Positions 20,878 through 32,980 of a stretch of DNA of 64,000 nt are shown here, one piece after another; position 1 is the first letter of the stretch; each line of letters opens with the position of its first letter. The notes beneath the pieces were generated by a model that saw nothing but the letters and a program-made list of their open reading frames with translations, had not been told where the DNA came from and searched no databases. Source of the stretch: Crambe crambe. Its lineage: Eukaryota; Porifera; Demospongiae; Poecilosclerida; Crambeidae. The DNA lies in NCBI GenBank assembly GCA_963924555.1, contig OZ004581.1:7479338-7543337 (forward strand), in the 5' to 3' direction. The position numbers were made by a program, and so were the translations under genes.

Positions 20878-22525
20878 TCAAGTGTTTCCATCAATCCAGG
20901 GAGAGGTGGTGGGCATACGGCTGAGCCACAGGCTTGTGTTGCCTCTCCACAGGGTGATGGCAAGACATTGAAAGAGGTGGTGGGTGGTTTCTCCTGGGGA
21001 TGAGCCGGTCCTCTGATCCAGGTGATGGCCAATTCTGCTGATGGTAAGGGACGCCTCTTCACTCCATCCTCCCAGTGATTCGACAACCATGGGGATGAAG
21101 GATACACCTACTGCATGCTCGGCAGGGTTCATTATGAGCAGTCATCTTCCTCTCCTCTCCTATGTGTAAAGCATGGCGTTGGGTGTTGGCGGCAGCAGGC
21201 AGGATAGAGGATTGCAGGGTGGAAATGACAGTAATGTCTAGGGCAGCAGGACGACCTCTGCACCAGTTAGGAAGGAAAATGTCAGCTGGATGGCTGTTGG
21301 TCCCGGGAATGAGGGAAGGGATTTCCTTCCTTGGGGCGAGGGCAGCTGACTGGGCGGCAGAGAAGAGAATGTCCCGAAGGGAATTGTGACGATGGATCCT
21401 GTCACCGTTACCACCGCATCCCACATAGTGATCTCCAAACCTTCCTTGGCACACACTGAACACTTTGGGTTCTTGCCTGTGATCTTCAATCCCAGCCAAT
21501 AATCAAGGCACAGGCGGAACTCCCGATCATGTAGGTGGAGCCCCAAGGCTGTTGATGGAACAACATTTAGCCAGTCTCCGGCATGAGGGATTGCAGTGGA
21601 CAGGGCAAGAGCCCGGGAGCAGGAGTCAGGGGCGGAGTCAAGGAGGGAAGAGTATGTTGCTTCATCGATTATGTGTGAGAGTGAGCACTGATAGAGAGGG
21701 ACATCGATCTCCTCCACTGAAGACCAGTCTGGCCTCTCAGCAGCATGGGGCAAATCTGAGACAGCTCTGGCCAAATGAGGGGAGGGGGAGACATTAGACT
21801 GGCCAATGATTCTGGTGATCAGGCTGCTGGATTGGGTAAGGGAGCTGATGAAACCGGCAGGGGCATGGAGGGAGGCAGATCTGAGATTAAGTCCTCCAAG
21901 GGAACTTGGAAGAGAGGCTTTCTTCCAGGCCCAGTCTGAGAGGGGACCGCCAGCTAGATCTGACAAAGTCTCTCTAATCAGAGAGTCAAAAGCCAAAGTG
22001 GCTTGTTGAATGGCTGTAGGAGGACAGGTTCCCAGGGAGAAATTGAACTTGGGGAGAGAGAGGCAGGAACGGAGAAGTGTAGCTAGTCTCCATCTGGGAA
22101 TCTTCAAGGTCCTGCAGCTTGTTCACAGCAACTCTTATTTTCTCCACCCTCTTGCCCACAGAAGATTCACAGAAATTTGCAGGACCGATAGGAGAACCAA
22201 GGAGGGAAAAACCAGCTCTGGTGATTGGAATTTCGGTTGGAAGGGGGTGGTTAGAACTGTCTGCATTCTCTGGAATGAAGTGGAGAAACTTCAGCCCTCT
22301 GCATTTCTACGATCTTGAGGGCACCATCAGATCCTCCGCCTGGCCACACAAGGTCCTATCATCAAGGTACCAGGCATTGATCAGCAGGTTTGGAACTTCC
22401 CTCTTTATCCTCTCAACGATAGGCTGGAGTGTCAGGGCGAAGCATAGGGGGCCCAGAGGGTCCCCTTGTTGAACCCCACAACAGCTAAGGATTGTATGGT
22501 CTCCAAAATGTAGAAAAGGTTGGGC
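20878..22525 (-). pseudogene. Reverse-transcriptase retroelement relic, 3' part, truncated by the gap
   Basis: Read on the minus strand, the region 22500-22320 gives the RT motifs GVQQGDPLGPLCFAL and, about 30 residues on, the catalytic YLDD. After a stop and frameshifts come SLPSSLGGLNLRSASLHAPA, GDWLNVVPSTALGLHLHDRE and a cysteine-rich tail (LKITGKNPKCSVC, GCGGNGDRIHRHN), then a C-terminal region rich in W and H to about 20880. This is a non-LTR-like RT polyprotein type. At least three frame changes make it a dead copy. Its N-terminal half would lie in the N gap. Confidence 0.75.
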
Positions 22526-22725
22526 NNNNNNNNNNNNNNNNNNNNNNNNNNNNNNNNNNNNNNNNNNNNNNNNNNNNNNNNNNNNNNNNNNNNNNNNNNN
22601 NNNNNNNNNNNNNNNNNNNNNNNNNNNNNNNNNNNNNNNNNNNNNNNNNNNNNNNNNNNNNNNNNNNNNNNNNNNNNNNNNNNNNNNNNNNNNNNNNNNN
22701 NNNNNNNNNNNNNNNNNNNNNNNNN
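22526..22725. other. Assembly gap (200 N)
   Basis: Unresolved bases between the RT relic and the duplicated RNF213-like exons. The gap starts mid-RT and ends mid-exon, so it hides the left breakpoint of the duplication. Confidence 1.
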
Positions 22726-25700
22726 ACTTCTCATGATGAAGCTAAGTGCGTACAATTCAAGATATCTTGAATTAGCAATTAATCCAGGTACGTACCCCTC
22801 TTTCTCAAATGCAGCATTCTCAGCACCAAAGATCTCTGCAAGGAACTGGAATCTAGTGACTTTCTGAAGGTTTTCCTTACGTATTTATAGCTAGCTAGCA
22901 CATAATCTGCTGGTCTTAGAAATTCAACTGAGATTATAAGAAGTACCAATTAAGTTAGTGTTGTATGTCTCAGTACCCATACTATGACTCAAATTTTTCT
23001 CCAAGTGTTTCCACCATGGAGCTTTACCTTATTCATGAGAATAATGCCATAGACCCAGTCCACTTCCTTTGAAGTTGCTTTATCCAAACAGGGTGGCCTA
23101 CCCTACTGCCACTATGCACATTTACTATGATATACAGGGTGAACTCTCCTTGGAACAATGTAAAAAATTGGAATTCCATTTTCATTCCAAAGACTATGAA
23201 GAACTCTATGGAATACTTGCTGGTCTGAGAACCATTGCTAATCATGTTAAAAAGGTATGATTCCATGGCATTGCAAACTAGCTGTTATCTGTATGCTTAT
23301 ACGTAATATGAACAGGAACTCCAAAAGACTCAGTTAGGAAATCCCAGCAATACCACTTTGCCACAGTTTCTGCATTCTGTTGTTAGGGTGAGCAGTGATG
23401 GCAAAGTTTATGATGCTATTGGACTGAGCAGGTAATAAGAGAGCCTGTGCTAAACAGTTACCTTCTCATGGTGCCCACATGGAGGGCACTAAATAAGCTT
23501 AGTAGCCCTTTTATCTCAGGGCATAGGGCCACTATTAGTATTAAAGCTTAGTACCCTCATTCTCCAGGATCTTGTCGGTGACTAACTATTTAGTTACTCT
23601 GTGTAGTGATATTAATTAGTTTGGTCTATTATGATTACAGCTTATCTCCAATTGAACGACAATGTTTTGACTCCATTGTAATCGCTCAGCTCTGCAGTAC
23701 AATTCGTCACTTTATTGAAAGAATAGAGGATGGATATTATGAATATTGTAGCTTACCCTTTGGCCTGAAGAAACCTTTAACAGAAGAAGATTGCAGAACA
23801 ATTCATGAAACCTTTCAAGGTATAGCTATAGAGTTTCGTCACCATTTCTAGCTACCTATAGCTTTTATACACATAATAATGTTTAATTGAACATGACTTC
23901 AATCCTGTAGATCAAATGTTCAGATATGCACAAGAGTATCAACGAAATCTAATTGAATTAAAAGAAACTTTGATACACTCCGAGGATCATATCAGGGATA
24001 CTTTATCAGATTGCAGTCAGGTAAGATTATTTGTAAAAATTAGGAAATTTTTCTTAATTAAAATTTCACAGTTACCTTTATACAACTTATGTATTTTGGT
24101 TTCCATAATTATGATCAATTCTCATCCTTGGAAATTATTGATTTCAATATTGTTATTGCTATAGGAATCAATTGTTAAGTACTTTATTGAGGAACTGGAG
24201 ATATTGAATGAGAATGAACTTTTCAAAGCTATTCCCTCAAGTGTAAAAATTGAGAATTATGTTCACTTACAAATTTTACTAAGACGGTAAGCAGAGTAGC
24301 TAGAAGAATAACATTCTTACAGGCAACCCCTAAGTGTGTTACATATAATTATAGACTGACACATTCAGTGATAAGTCAAATACTCTTGAATATTAATAAT
24401 TAAGGCCATACTGGAGCTAGCAGTTTATTATTTGGAAGGCAGAGTAATTTAATTTTAGCTTGTTTGCTCAAGAACAATAATTCTTCACCAGGAAGCTTAC
24501 CGTTTCAGAAATACGGCAAGCAGGTAAATCGCTGGATTCTTCACCGTATCTCTCGAACCACTCAAGCTACAGCTATGATTTCTGGATAAATCCACTCCAA
24601 ATTCTACCAACTACAATCTTTTCTACTCGTTGATCCTCGAAAGAGTCGATGAAAAAGGAGACACCACGGAGCACAGCACTCGACTAATTCAATTAGTGGA
24701 AGCCATCTTTTCCATAATACGTATCCGCATGTATTTGATATCCAATTATTCGAAATTATAATATTACTCAGCTATCTCTAGTTAGCTAGATAATGATCAT
24801 AGACTACTGTATCAACTCGGGGATTTTAGATTCACCAATCCAGACTCTATTTCAGCATCTTCAACCTCCAAGTATAGCTCAACAATAATACAACACCTCG
24901 ACTCGTTGCTAAGAACTATTCTTTCATCTGTCCCCTGCATAAAAATGAACTCTATACATAGCTAAAACCATAAAAGACCAGGAACAAGTATATAAGGGAA
25001 AAAGCATTTTGTGAAATGAAAAAAGATGTAGGGATGACCACTGCTCGAAAAAGTAAGGAAAAAAGAAGGACGGAATCTTTGTTATGTATATCCAGCCAAC
25101 AATCCCTACATATACGTACATTACTACACTATATGATCTGAAGCTACCCGACGTATATATATGTAGGGATTGTTGGCTGGATATACAGAACGAAGATTGA
25201 TCCCATTTCCATCCTTCTTGTTTCCTTACTTTTTTGAGCAGTGGTCATCCTTACATCTTTTTTCATTTCACAAAATGCTTTTTCCCTTATGGTATATGTG
25301 ACAGTCAAGGGTAGAAATCAACACTTTCTACTTTTGTTATTGTAAAGCATCAGTCATGATAAAAGTAAACTTTGCGGATGACATTTCTACCCTTGACTGT
25401 CACATTTGTTTTATTGCCATTAGACTCCATTGATCAAAATTAATGATTTCATTATTACTACTTTATTGCTACGTATTAGACTCCATTATATTGCTATGTT
25501 ACTTATTGTAGGCCTGTTAACAACAAGTTCAAAAAGAGTGAATGCGACTGTAAAGTTTGGAAAGTGATGTCCATCAAGGATCTGTGGGAAGATTACCTTC
25601 AAAGTGTCAAAGTAGACCAGCAGTTTCAAGATAGCAGGAGTGAAGATGCTGGGCATGCTGATGAAGATAAAGGTCATGAAGGTCAGACATAACAGGCACA

Positions 25701-26398
25701 CTTGGGACCTAGTCTTTCATCCTTTGTAGAGAGGTTGTCCTGTTATAGAGTGCAGAATTATACAAGTACTTTTAGATTGACCTTTGTTAAGAGGTTTGTC
25801 CTCTTTTGAAAGTAATGTGCAACCATAATAATTGCGAAGGGTATAGGTTAAGATCAAACCATTCGTACAAAATCAAATTTTGCAAAATACGCGTTTAAAG
25901 TTCATGCAATTAAATCACATGCATGTCAAGTAACTAAGGTTTGCAGCTGGCTATTTCTGAAAAAAATGCAAGGTCAGATTCAGTTGTTCTACCGATTGTA
26001 GTGTGCAAACTTTATTGTGCAAACATTTTGATTTTAACTTGTACCCTTCACAATTATAACTCTTGAAGAATAAATAGTCTAAGAACTTGTATGACTTAAT
26101 GTTTCTTACTGTAATCAGCTTTATTATTAATATGGTATAAAAAAATTCTATTCCAGCTACTGATGCTTGGAAAGAGTATGCAAGGAAGATGACCCCTGAA
26201 GATGTTGGGGACTATTTGAGGAGCATTAAGTTGGATCGATATGTAGAAGCATTTGCCGGTGAAGATGTGGATGGTGAAATGTTGTTAGGTGTAGTGGACG
26301 AAAAAGACAAAGTGTTTCTGGACTCTCTTGGAGTAAAAAGTACAATACACATACGAAAGATCTTAACCAAATTTAGTACCTATTGCAGTGATAATTAG
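22726..26398 (+). pseudogene. Second copy of the RNF213-like 3' exons (frameshifted) with its own SAM exon
   Basis: Matches 11335-14917 exon by exon: tail of an exon to 22745, then 22815-22869, 23138-23254, 23316-23431, 23641-23819, 23911-24020, 24166-24286, 25512-25681, 26157-26398. Lengths agree with copy 1 except that 24166-24286 is one base short (TTCCCTCAGTG versus TTCCCGAAAGTG), which brings a TAA into frame, and the SAM exon is nine bases shorter at its 3' end. Coding identity is high in the middle exons. The SAM exon has clearly more replacements (for example ADDEVDGETLLDV versus AGEDVDGEMLLGV). The start of the copy lies in the gap. It is a recent paralogue, probably dead unless the one-base deletion is an assembly error. 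Confidence 0.8.
24488..25301. mobile_element. Insertion in an intron of copy 2, with a 299-bp hairpin
   Basis: Copy 1 reads AATTCTTCA directly into TTTGTGACAGG at 13260-13280. Copy 2 has about 810 extra bases between these words. The right part (24992-25290) is a palindrome: AAGGGAAAAAGCATTTTG...CAAAATGCTTTTTCCCTT, with arms of about 135 nt including GTAGGGATTGTTGGCTGG. The left part (24488-24991) has no ORF and no recognised motif. Confidence 0.75.
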
Positions 26399-26853
26399 CT
26401 AGCTATTTCATTTATATGTAGTAAAAGAGTTATGTAGTTATTGTTTTGAGTTTACCTTTTCACATGGCAAGTTATAATGCTGTAATAATTATTGGGAGCA
26501 TAGTCAGAGTGGTATAATTATAATGACTGTCAAAAACTACACAATAACAGACCAATTAATTCATAATATAATGGGGGAAAATATTAATTTTGAGATTAAA
26601 TTTTGACTTCTGAGGGTCTTTGTATTGAAAATGTTTATAAATAAGTATATACAATCATAATAGATAATATTATGACATGATGTATAATGCATACAACAAT
26701 CAAAACGTAAATAAATCAAGCATTGTCTGAAACCACTTATATGTACTAACTATGAAGAATTAAGATTGGCAACATGCATCATGGTGAGTTAATAATCATT
26801 ATTGTCATGCTGTTCATCAAAAGATTATAACTTTAGAGCTTGAAAGACCAGAT
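26399..26853. other. AT-rich intergenic spacer
   Basis: Between the stop of the duplicated RNF213-like copy and the stop of the minus-strand phosphatase gene. The two genes are convergent. Nothing else is recognisable. Confidence 0.6.
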
Positions 26854-28574
26854 TCAGTGTAATCGAGTTCTAAGAACTTCTGCTATAGCATCGTGTATAA
26901 ACACGTACTGTTCCTGTGGATGGAGAGTTATATAGTTACATTTGAAGCTTAGTAAATGTGACAGTCTCAAGTAGAAATGAAAATAAATATCAGTTTTGGC
27001 CACCTTTAAAACTTTAATTGGCCCATGACTACTAGAGATCATTGCAGAAGATAATTTTTATCAAAGCATCTTAAGTACAGGGTTCTCCCCATAGGGTGCA
27101 TCTGATGGGGCCCATTTTCCTTTCATGTGGTTAAAATAATGTATTTTAATATAATAGCCACAAGAATATCAAAATCCTTTAATGTGGTATTCAAGCACCG
27201 GTCTGATCAGTTTCACTGGGAGAACCCTGGAATAGCTAATTCAATTAAGCTATACGATTACTACATGGGACTGTCACATGATAGCTCATCATTATACAAG
27301 AAAGCATTGTTCCCTAACAGAGCTGCCTAAACTGTTTAAGTGTTTTATCAAAGCATATACTTACTGGAGTTTCTACCGTGCGTTCTCTCCGGTATCTTAA
27401 CTGACGGACGAGGTTGAAGATATCCACTGTACCACCATCTGCTTCCATCCTCTTCAAAATCATGTCAATGCACAAGAAAGTGCCAGTTCGTCCAACTCCT
27501 GCACTGAATATGCATACATGGGGGACAAGTATACAGAGCTAAAGAGCTAAAAATACCAGTATACCACAGCTAGATATACTAGTAAGGGTTTATCTTGGGG
27601 GGGGGGGGGGGGGGGGGGTGTTTTCCTCCCAAAAGAATAGATATATAGGTATAGGTAAGCGTTATTCAATAATAATAATTATTATATTGTCTAAGTCTTC
27701 ATCTTCGATTGCTATTCTAAAGGGGTGTCACACTCACTACACCTAAATATTCACCACCCTAAACAAACAAAATCTCCAGATGAAACCCTGCTAGTATACA
27801 AAGCCAGTATACTAGTACACAGAGTTATACAGAGCTAGAAACAAATACAGAGCTAGTAATAGTACCAGAATACAGAGCCAGAAATACCAGTATACAGAGC
27901 TAGTATACAGAGCTAGAATTACATACCAGTATACAGAGCTAGGAATAAATACAGAGCTAGTAATAGTACCAGAAATACAGAGCCAGGAATAACAGTATAC
28001 AGAGCCAGCAATACATACCAGTATACAGAGCTGCATACAGAGCTAGAAATATATTATACCAGTATACAGAGCCAGAAATACCAGTATACAGAGCTAGTAT
28101 ACAGAGCTGGAATAAATACAGAGCTAGTAATAGAGAGCAAGAAATACCAGTATACAGACCCAGAAGTATATACCAGTATACAGAGCTAGAAATACCAGTA
28201 TACAGAGCCAGTAATACCAGTATACAAAGCTAGTATACAGAGCTAGAATTACATACCAGTATGCAGAGCTAGGAATAAATAATGATCACTGGTCATCTCA
28301 TTGGTGAACAATCAAAGTGGATCTTTTATATGTAAGAATATAAGGCTTTGATGCAGTGTAAATTCCAGCCAATTCTATGATTGTAGTATTATGTAGCAAC
28401 CTGCAATGGACTAGGAGAGGTCCAGTGACTGTAGCATGATAGTCGATCGCTCTCTTTCTGAACTCAAGGAGGTGGGCGGGATTATCAGGAACTCCATACT
28501 CAGGCCAACCCAGAAACTGAAAGTGACACACTTTGCGAGACTGTACAGCACCTGCAGGTTCAGCTGATCCATCC

Positions 28575-28605
<31 letters not shown>

Positions 28606-31600
28606 TCAATCACCTCAGGCTGAGGGTATAATGTACGATGAAGCAGACAATTAGGGACAAAGTAGCACACCATACTGATAATTGGCTCTCTCACTTGCTA
28701 TGTATTAGCCATAGAGGTGATGTACACACCCTTATCTCATTCCATCAGGAGATGTGTGCATTAATATATAACTAGGTGGGGTCAAACCCCACCCGCCATT
28801 TATCCTTGTGCTGGTTTTGAGCAAAAGACAAGGTACAGTAGCTGAAACAGATGAAGAAAAAGATAAGTGAGTTTGCATTACATATATGTACATGGTTTGT
28901 GCTTGTGTGACCATCTCATGCATGATTGGAACATAACAACAGACTCACAGGTGTGATGGTGAAGGTGGTGGTAGTGAAAAATGGGGACTTTTCTGTTCCA
29001 TTAAACTCTACGACATAATTTCCATATTTTGTGGCTCCTTGAGTGGGCCAGTACTGATGACACTTGACCTACAACCTATCAACCATTGACAATCATAATA
29101 CCATATACTGCGAAATTTTATTGGGAAAAAATTGAAGTGTGAAGCGTAAGATATCCTCATACGTACTTTTGTATCATTAACTTTCTAAATCCATAGAGAT
29201 TTCACCCCATGAAAAATTTCCCACTGATCAGTACGTTATTAGTGCTAGAAATAAGTGCTGGTCACTACGGCCAACCATAATCAGTCATTTGATGGTTAAA
29301 CCAAATCATAATCGACCCTTTACCATATTTACTATATGGTAAAGGGTCGATTATGACATACATTATAATAGTCCCTCATCTTAATTATGGATCTAATCAT
29401 AGGAGCCAGCCAGAATGGATTAAATTAACTATTACTCACTGAATTCTTCTCCTTCACTTTTGTAACCATGGCGATGACATGAATGTTACACTCCCACACC
29501 ATTCTCCAGAAGTCGTTGAAAGTGTTGGGAATTGGTCCCTGGCTCGCTATGTAAGTACTCCCCTCCTAATTAGTAAAAATTAATTACAAGGATAGTGTAT
29601 AATGTTACCACAATCACGAACATAGCAAACTGGTAAAAAGCTTCATATCTAATCTATCAACAGATAAACTGCCAGTATTACCCTTACTACTTATAACTAG
29701 TACATGCTGGTAAGAGTGGTAATGCTAGCTGGTAAGGATGGTAAGGCAGTTAGCTAATGCTAGCTGGTAAGGATGATAATTATGATGATGTAGTAATGCT
29801 GGTAAGTATTGTATGTAATAACCCAAAGTTTATGTTAAAAGAATCAACTTCCAACTGGTAGGGTCTTCCGAATTATGCTCATTTTTTTCTTATTATGCTA
29901 TTCCAGCAATGCTATTTTTTCTTTTATTATACCACTGTAATGTAAGTATTATGCTCAAAATTATGCTCGTTTCCATAGAAACGACCATAAACCCACAACA
30001 CAAATCAAGGCACAGTCGTGTCGCATGAGTGACATGTCACCACATGCTTTTAAGAAAAATTGCCAAGCTGGGCAGCAACATACAAGAAGGTAATTCTTTG
30101 TCAGCCTTCTTCAGCTGCAGTAGAGAGAGTTTTTAGTATTCTTAAAAGCTCATTTGATACTGATCAAAATCAAGCATTGGAAGACTATATAGAACTATCT
30201 TTAATGTCACAATGTAACAATACAGACTAGTTTTTTTGAGTCATCAATTTTTTCTTATTATGCTAACCCCAAATGTCTTATTATGCCAGCATTATGCTCG
30301 TATGCTTTTAGCACCTATTATGCTCAAAATTATGCCAGCATAATTTGGAAGACCCTACCAACTGGTATAGCTAGGGTTTCATGATTATTATGGGTAAAGG
30401 GTCTCAGGGTATTCTGACATGACTCGACATGAACTGCCAACTTGACATTTCTAATCATTAACAGTGTTGAATGACTTACATCCATATATGAAGCATTGAC
30501 ATAGTCGGAACCAGGAACACCAGCTTGCAGTGAAAGAACAACCCTTGTATGATCATCTATGCATATTTAAATAAATAAACAAAAAAGCATTGTCAGGACT
30601 ATCTGACTTTATTAGTAAATCATAGAGTAGACCCTCACTAATCCAAGTCCTTTTGAAAATCCGAATAGCCATTTTAATGATATTCATGGCTATTTTGAGG
30701 TGCATTAAATGGAAACAAGAAAGTGCTTATAATGCATTCACTAATCCAAATCTTTCACTGATCTAAATGGGCAGGATTACTTAGTGAGGGTCCACTATAG
30801 TGGGAAATAGCACATGATCGTTCTTTATGACTCATGATTACCACTAGCATTGGGGCTCGAAATTAGAGGTGGTTCGAGAACATGTGACAAAAGATTTGGG
30901 ACAATTTCCATCAAAATAATTAATAATTACAGTAGAACCTCCAAATAAGGACACAATTGGGGGACCTTTTGTCCTTTGTATACAAAATAACTTCTTTTGT
31001 TTAGATAGTAGATTGTTTACCTATACTGTTTACAGAGAACATTCCTTTGGTAGCTATAAAGTACACACTCTTGTTGTCCACTTTTGGAGTGTCATTTATG
31101 TATGGGTGGGTCCAGTGTAAACAGTTGGGGCCTCCAACTGTACAAAGTCATCAGTATTTGACCAAAAATACTGAAGAATTGTAAAAAATATAATACTCAC
31201 TTCTATACACATTACTTATAATGGTTGAAATTCATGTGAAAATGGGACAAAATCAAAATTCACAGGTTGGAGGGACTGGACTATCATAGGTTGGAGGCAC
31301 TGGACTATCATAGGTTGGAGGCACTGGACTATCACGGGTTGGAGGCACTGGACTATCACAGGTTGGAGGCACTGGACTATCACAGGTTGGAGGGACTGGA
31401 CTATCACAGGTTGGAGGGACAGGTTGGAGGGACTGGACTATCTACCTGAGCTAGGAGAGGGGGTGGATGCACCAACTTACATGGAAAGACATTGCAGTAG
31501 CGATTCTTGTACTCGTTGCAGGGCAAAGTGGCAGCATACTGAGAGAAATCCCACGGCTTCTCAACGTCCTTGCAGCAAAGTATTAATATGATTATGATGA

Positions 31601-32980
31601 TAATAAATCAATACAGGCCAGTAGGATCTCCTACTAATAGTGCTGCATGCTTTTAACATCCTTGCAGCAATGGATTAGTATGCTATAACAGTTATAGATC
31701 AATACAGGCCAGACATCAGGTCAGCTGAAGATCCAACTTTCAGGATCTCCTACTAATACTGATGCATGGGCAGAATAACACAACTGCATGATCAGCTGTC
31801 ACTCATGAAAGGTCCTCATTCCTCTATTCTCATTACCTGATCTTGAGAATGATTTTCATCAGGCACTCTGTGTTTGTAGTACTATTTTTAGATGATGTCT
31901 CTAAGGCAAATAGTTAGTTTTCCATAGCAACCATGCATGTGTGGACAGCACCCTTAAGGACAACCATTCTGAAATCTGCAGTACAGCTAAGGTCTAATAG
32001 ATAATCCACTTACAAAGAATTCCATCATCATGGCACGGGTGCCTCGGATACCAGAAAGAAATGCTGGAAATTCCTTTAGAGGAACTGCCTTGTGGTTTTC
32101 ATCTCCTGATGAACAAAGTAAAAAATAAAAAAACAACAACTTAAAAAACAATTGCAAAGGAGCAAGTAGACGGATAAACTTTTAAAATCATGATCAAGCA
32201 TTCAAAATGGTGTTATACAGTGTTATAGTGGTTCTATGACTTGCAGAATACATACATAGATTGAACAAAAGAATTTTATCACATGCATAAGTGTAGGAAG
32301 CGGGGGTGGGCCAGGCAGGGACAGCTATGGCTGGCCCACTTTTTTCACCTGAGATTTCTGATTTAATGTACAATATTTGGTAGTGGTTGTCACCACAATA
32401 AACTTGCATTGCTATTCATACCTGCTGAAGAGATAAGTGTTCCCCTCTCCATGCAATGGCTGCCCCACCTCAAAAAAGCTATTTATGCCATGCCATTCTA
32501 ATGCTTACTGTTAGGGGGGAGTGGCATCATCACAGACATTCGGATAGTTGTCTGCGTGCTCCCTTGCTCGTTACTAACCACAACTTTATACTCTCCCTCA
32601 TCAGATGAACATGTGCCATCAATGTATAAATAATAAAAGTCTGACTCCTTCATCGCACAAAACCTTGAATCATTGCAGAGTTCTTGACCTTTGTGAAACC
32701 ATTTCACATCAACCGCAGACTCACTAGTGACTTTACACACTAGAGTGGTTGGCTGTCCAGGAGAGGTAACGAAATGCTTACTAGCAATTCCTATAACTGG
32801 GGGTGAAGACTGGTGCCCCATCGCGGATTGAGGGTTCGATGAAGACGAGCCTCTAGTTCTGTCAGTATCAAGATTAAAGAGGTTACTTGTTTCTTCATTA
32901 CTTTGCTTTGTATCGCCGGGCACTGAGGGATGGTACTCCGGTTTATACAAAGTGCTTTCGTCTTGTTCTTGTCGAGCCAT
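26854..32980 (-). CDS. Ig-domain protein tyrosine phosphatase, 448 aa, probably cytosolic
   Basis: Nine exons, 5' to 3' on the minus strand: 32980-32509, 32105-32014, 31568-31481, 30556-30480, 29565-29440, 29068-28949, 28573-28401, 27503-27365, 26913-26854. They total 1,347 nt, all junctions in phase, GT/AG throughout. Residues 1-60 are Ser/Asp-rich. About 60-150 form an I-set Ig domain ([19 protein letters not shown], then [11 protein letters not shown]). About 190-440 form one classical PTP domain: [53 protein letters not shown], the P-loop [12 protein letters not shown], and [12 protein letters not shown] near the end. PTPs remove phosphate from phosphotyrosine. There is no signal peptide or membrane segment, although Ig domains usually accompany receptor PTPs. 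The WPD-loop general acid is Glu instead of Asp, and the Q-loop reads VETPEQ where QTxxQ is usual. The gene shares a 330-bp upstream region with the divergent gene at 33311. Confidence 0.9.
27597..27618 (+). repeat. G22 homopolymer in a phosphatase intron
   Basis: An uninterrupted run of 22 G on this strand (C on the transcribed RNA). It is between the exons at 27365-27503 and 28401-28573. It could form a G-quadruplex. Its length is likely uncertain in the assembly. Confidence 0.95.
27800..28280 (+). repeat. ATACCAGTATACAGAGCTAG minisatellite in a phosphatase intron
   Basis: About 20 degenerate units built from CAGTATACAGAGC(T/C)AG and AAATACCAGTATACAGAGC, with higher-order repetition of AATAAATACAGAGCTAGTAA. 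No coding meaning. Within the same intron as the G22 run. Confidence 0.85.
28577..28603 (+). repeat. GA microsatellite forming the polypyrimidine tract of an acceptor
   Basis: On the coding (minus) strand this is (CT)n ending CTCAG directly before exon 28573-28401. The microsatellite therefore doubles as the polypyrimidine tract of that splice acceptor. Confidence 0.8.
29306..29356. repeat. Perfect 23-bp inverted repeat with 5-nt loop
   Basis: TCATAATCGACCCTTTACC plus ATAT, loop TTACT, then the exact reverse complement. It lies in the intron between the exons at 28949-29068 and 29440-29565. The word GACCCTTTACC recurs at the ends of the TIR element at 41070-41671. Confidence 0.85.
29859..30357 (+). 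mobile_element. hAT transposon relic (499 bp) with perfect 8-bp target duplication
   Basis: Flanked by CCAACTGG at 29851-29858 and 30358-30365. Ends are inverted: TAGGGTCTTCCGAATTATGC on the left, and the complement of TAGGGTCTTCCAAATTATGC on the right. The plus-strand stretch 30102-30230 still reads [17 protein letters not shown] and on to a stop after about 42 codons; this is the hAT-family C-terminal dimerisation motif. The rest of the transposase is deleted. It is opposite in direction to the host phosphatase gene and sits in its intron. Confidence 0.9.
31265..31443 (+). repeat. 24-bp minisatellite (GGTTGGAGGCACTGGACTAT)
   Basis: About 7.5 units of GGTTGGAGGCACTGGACTAT plus CACA/CATA. 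Intronic to the phosphatase gene. It generates open frames on both strands that are not genes. Confidence 0.9.

Noticed and set aside
31216..31449. Repeat proteins on both strands (HRLEALDY and QPVIVQCL types)
   Set aside because: A 24-bp minisatellite inside an intron; open on both strands only because of its unit length.
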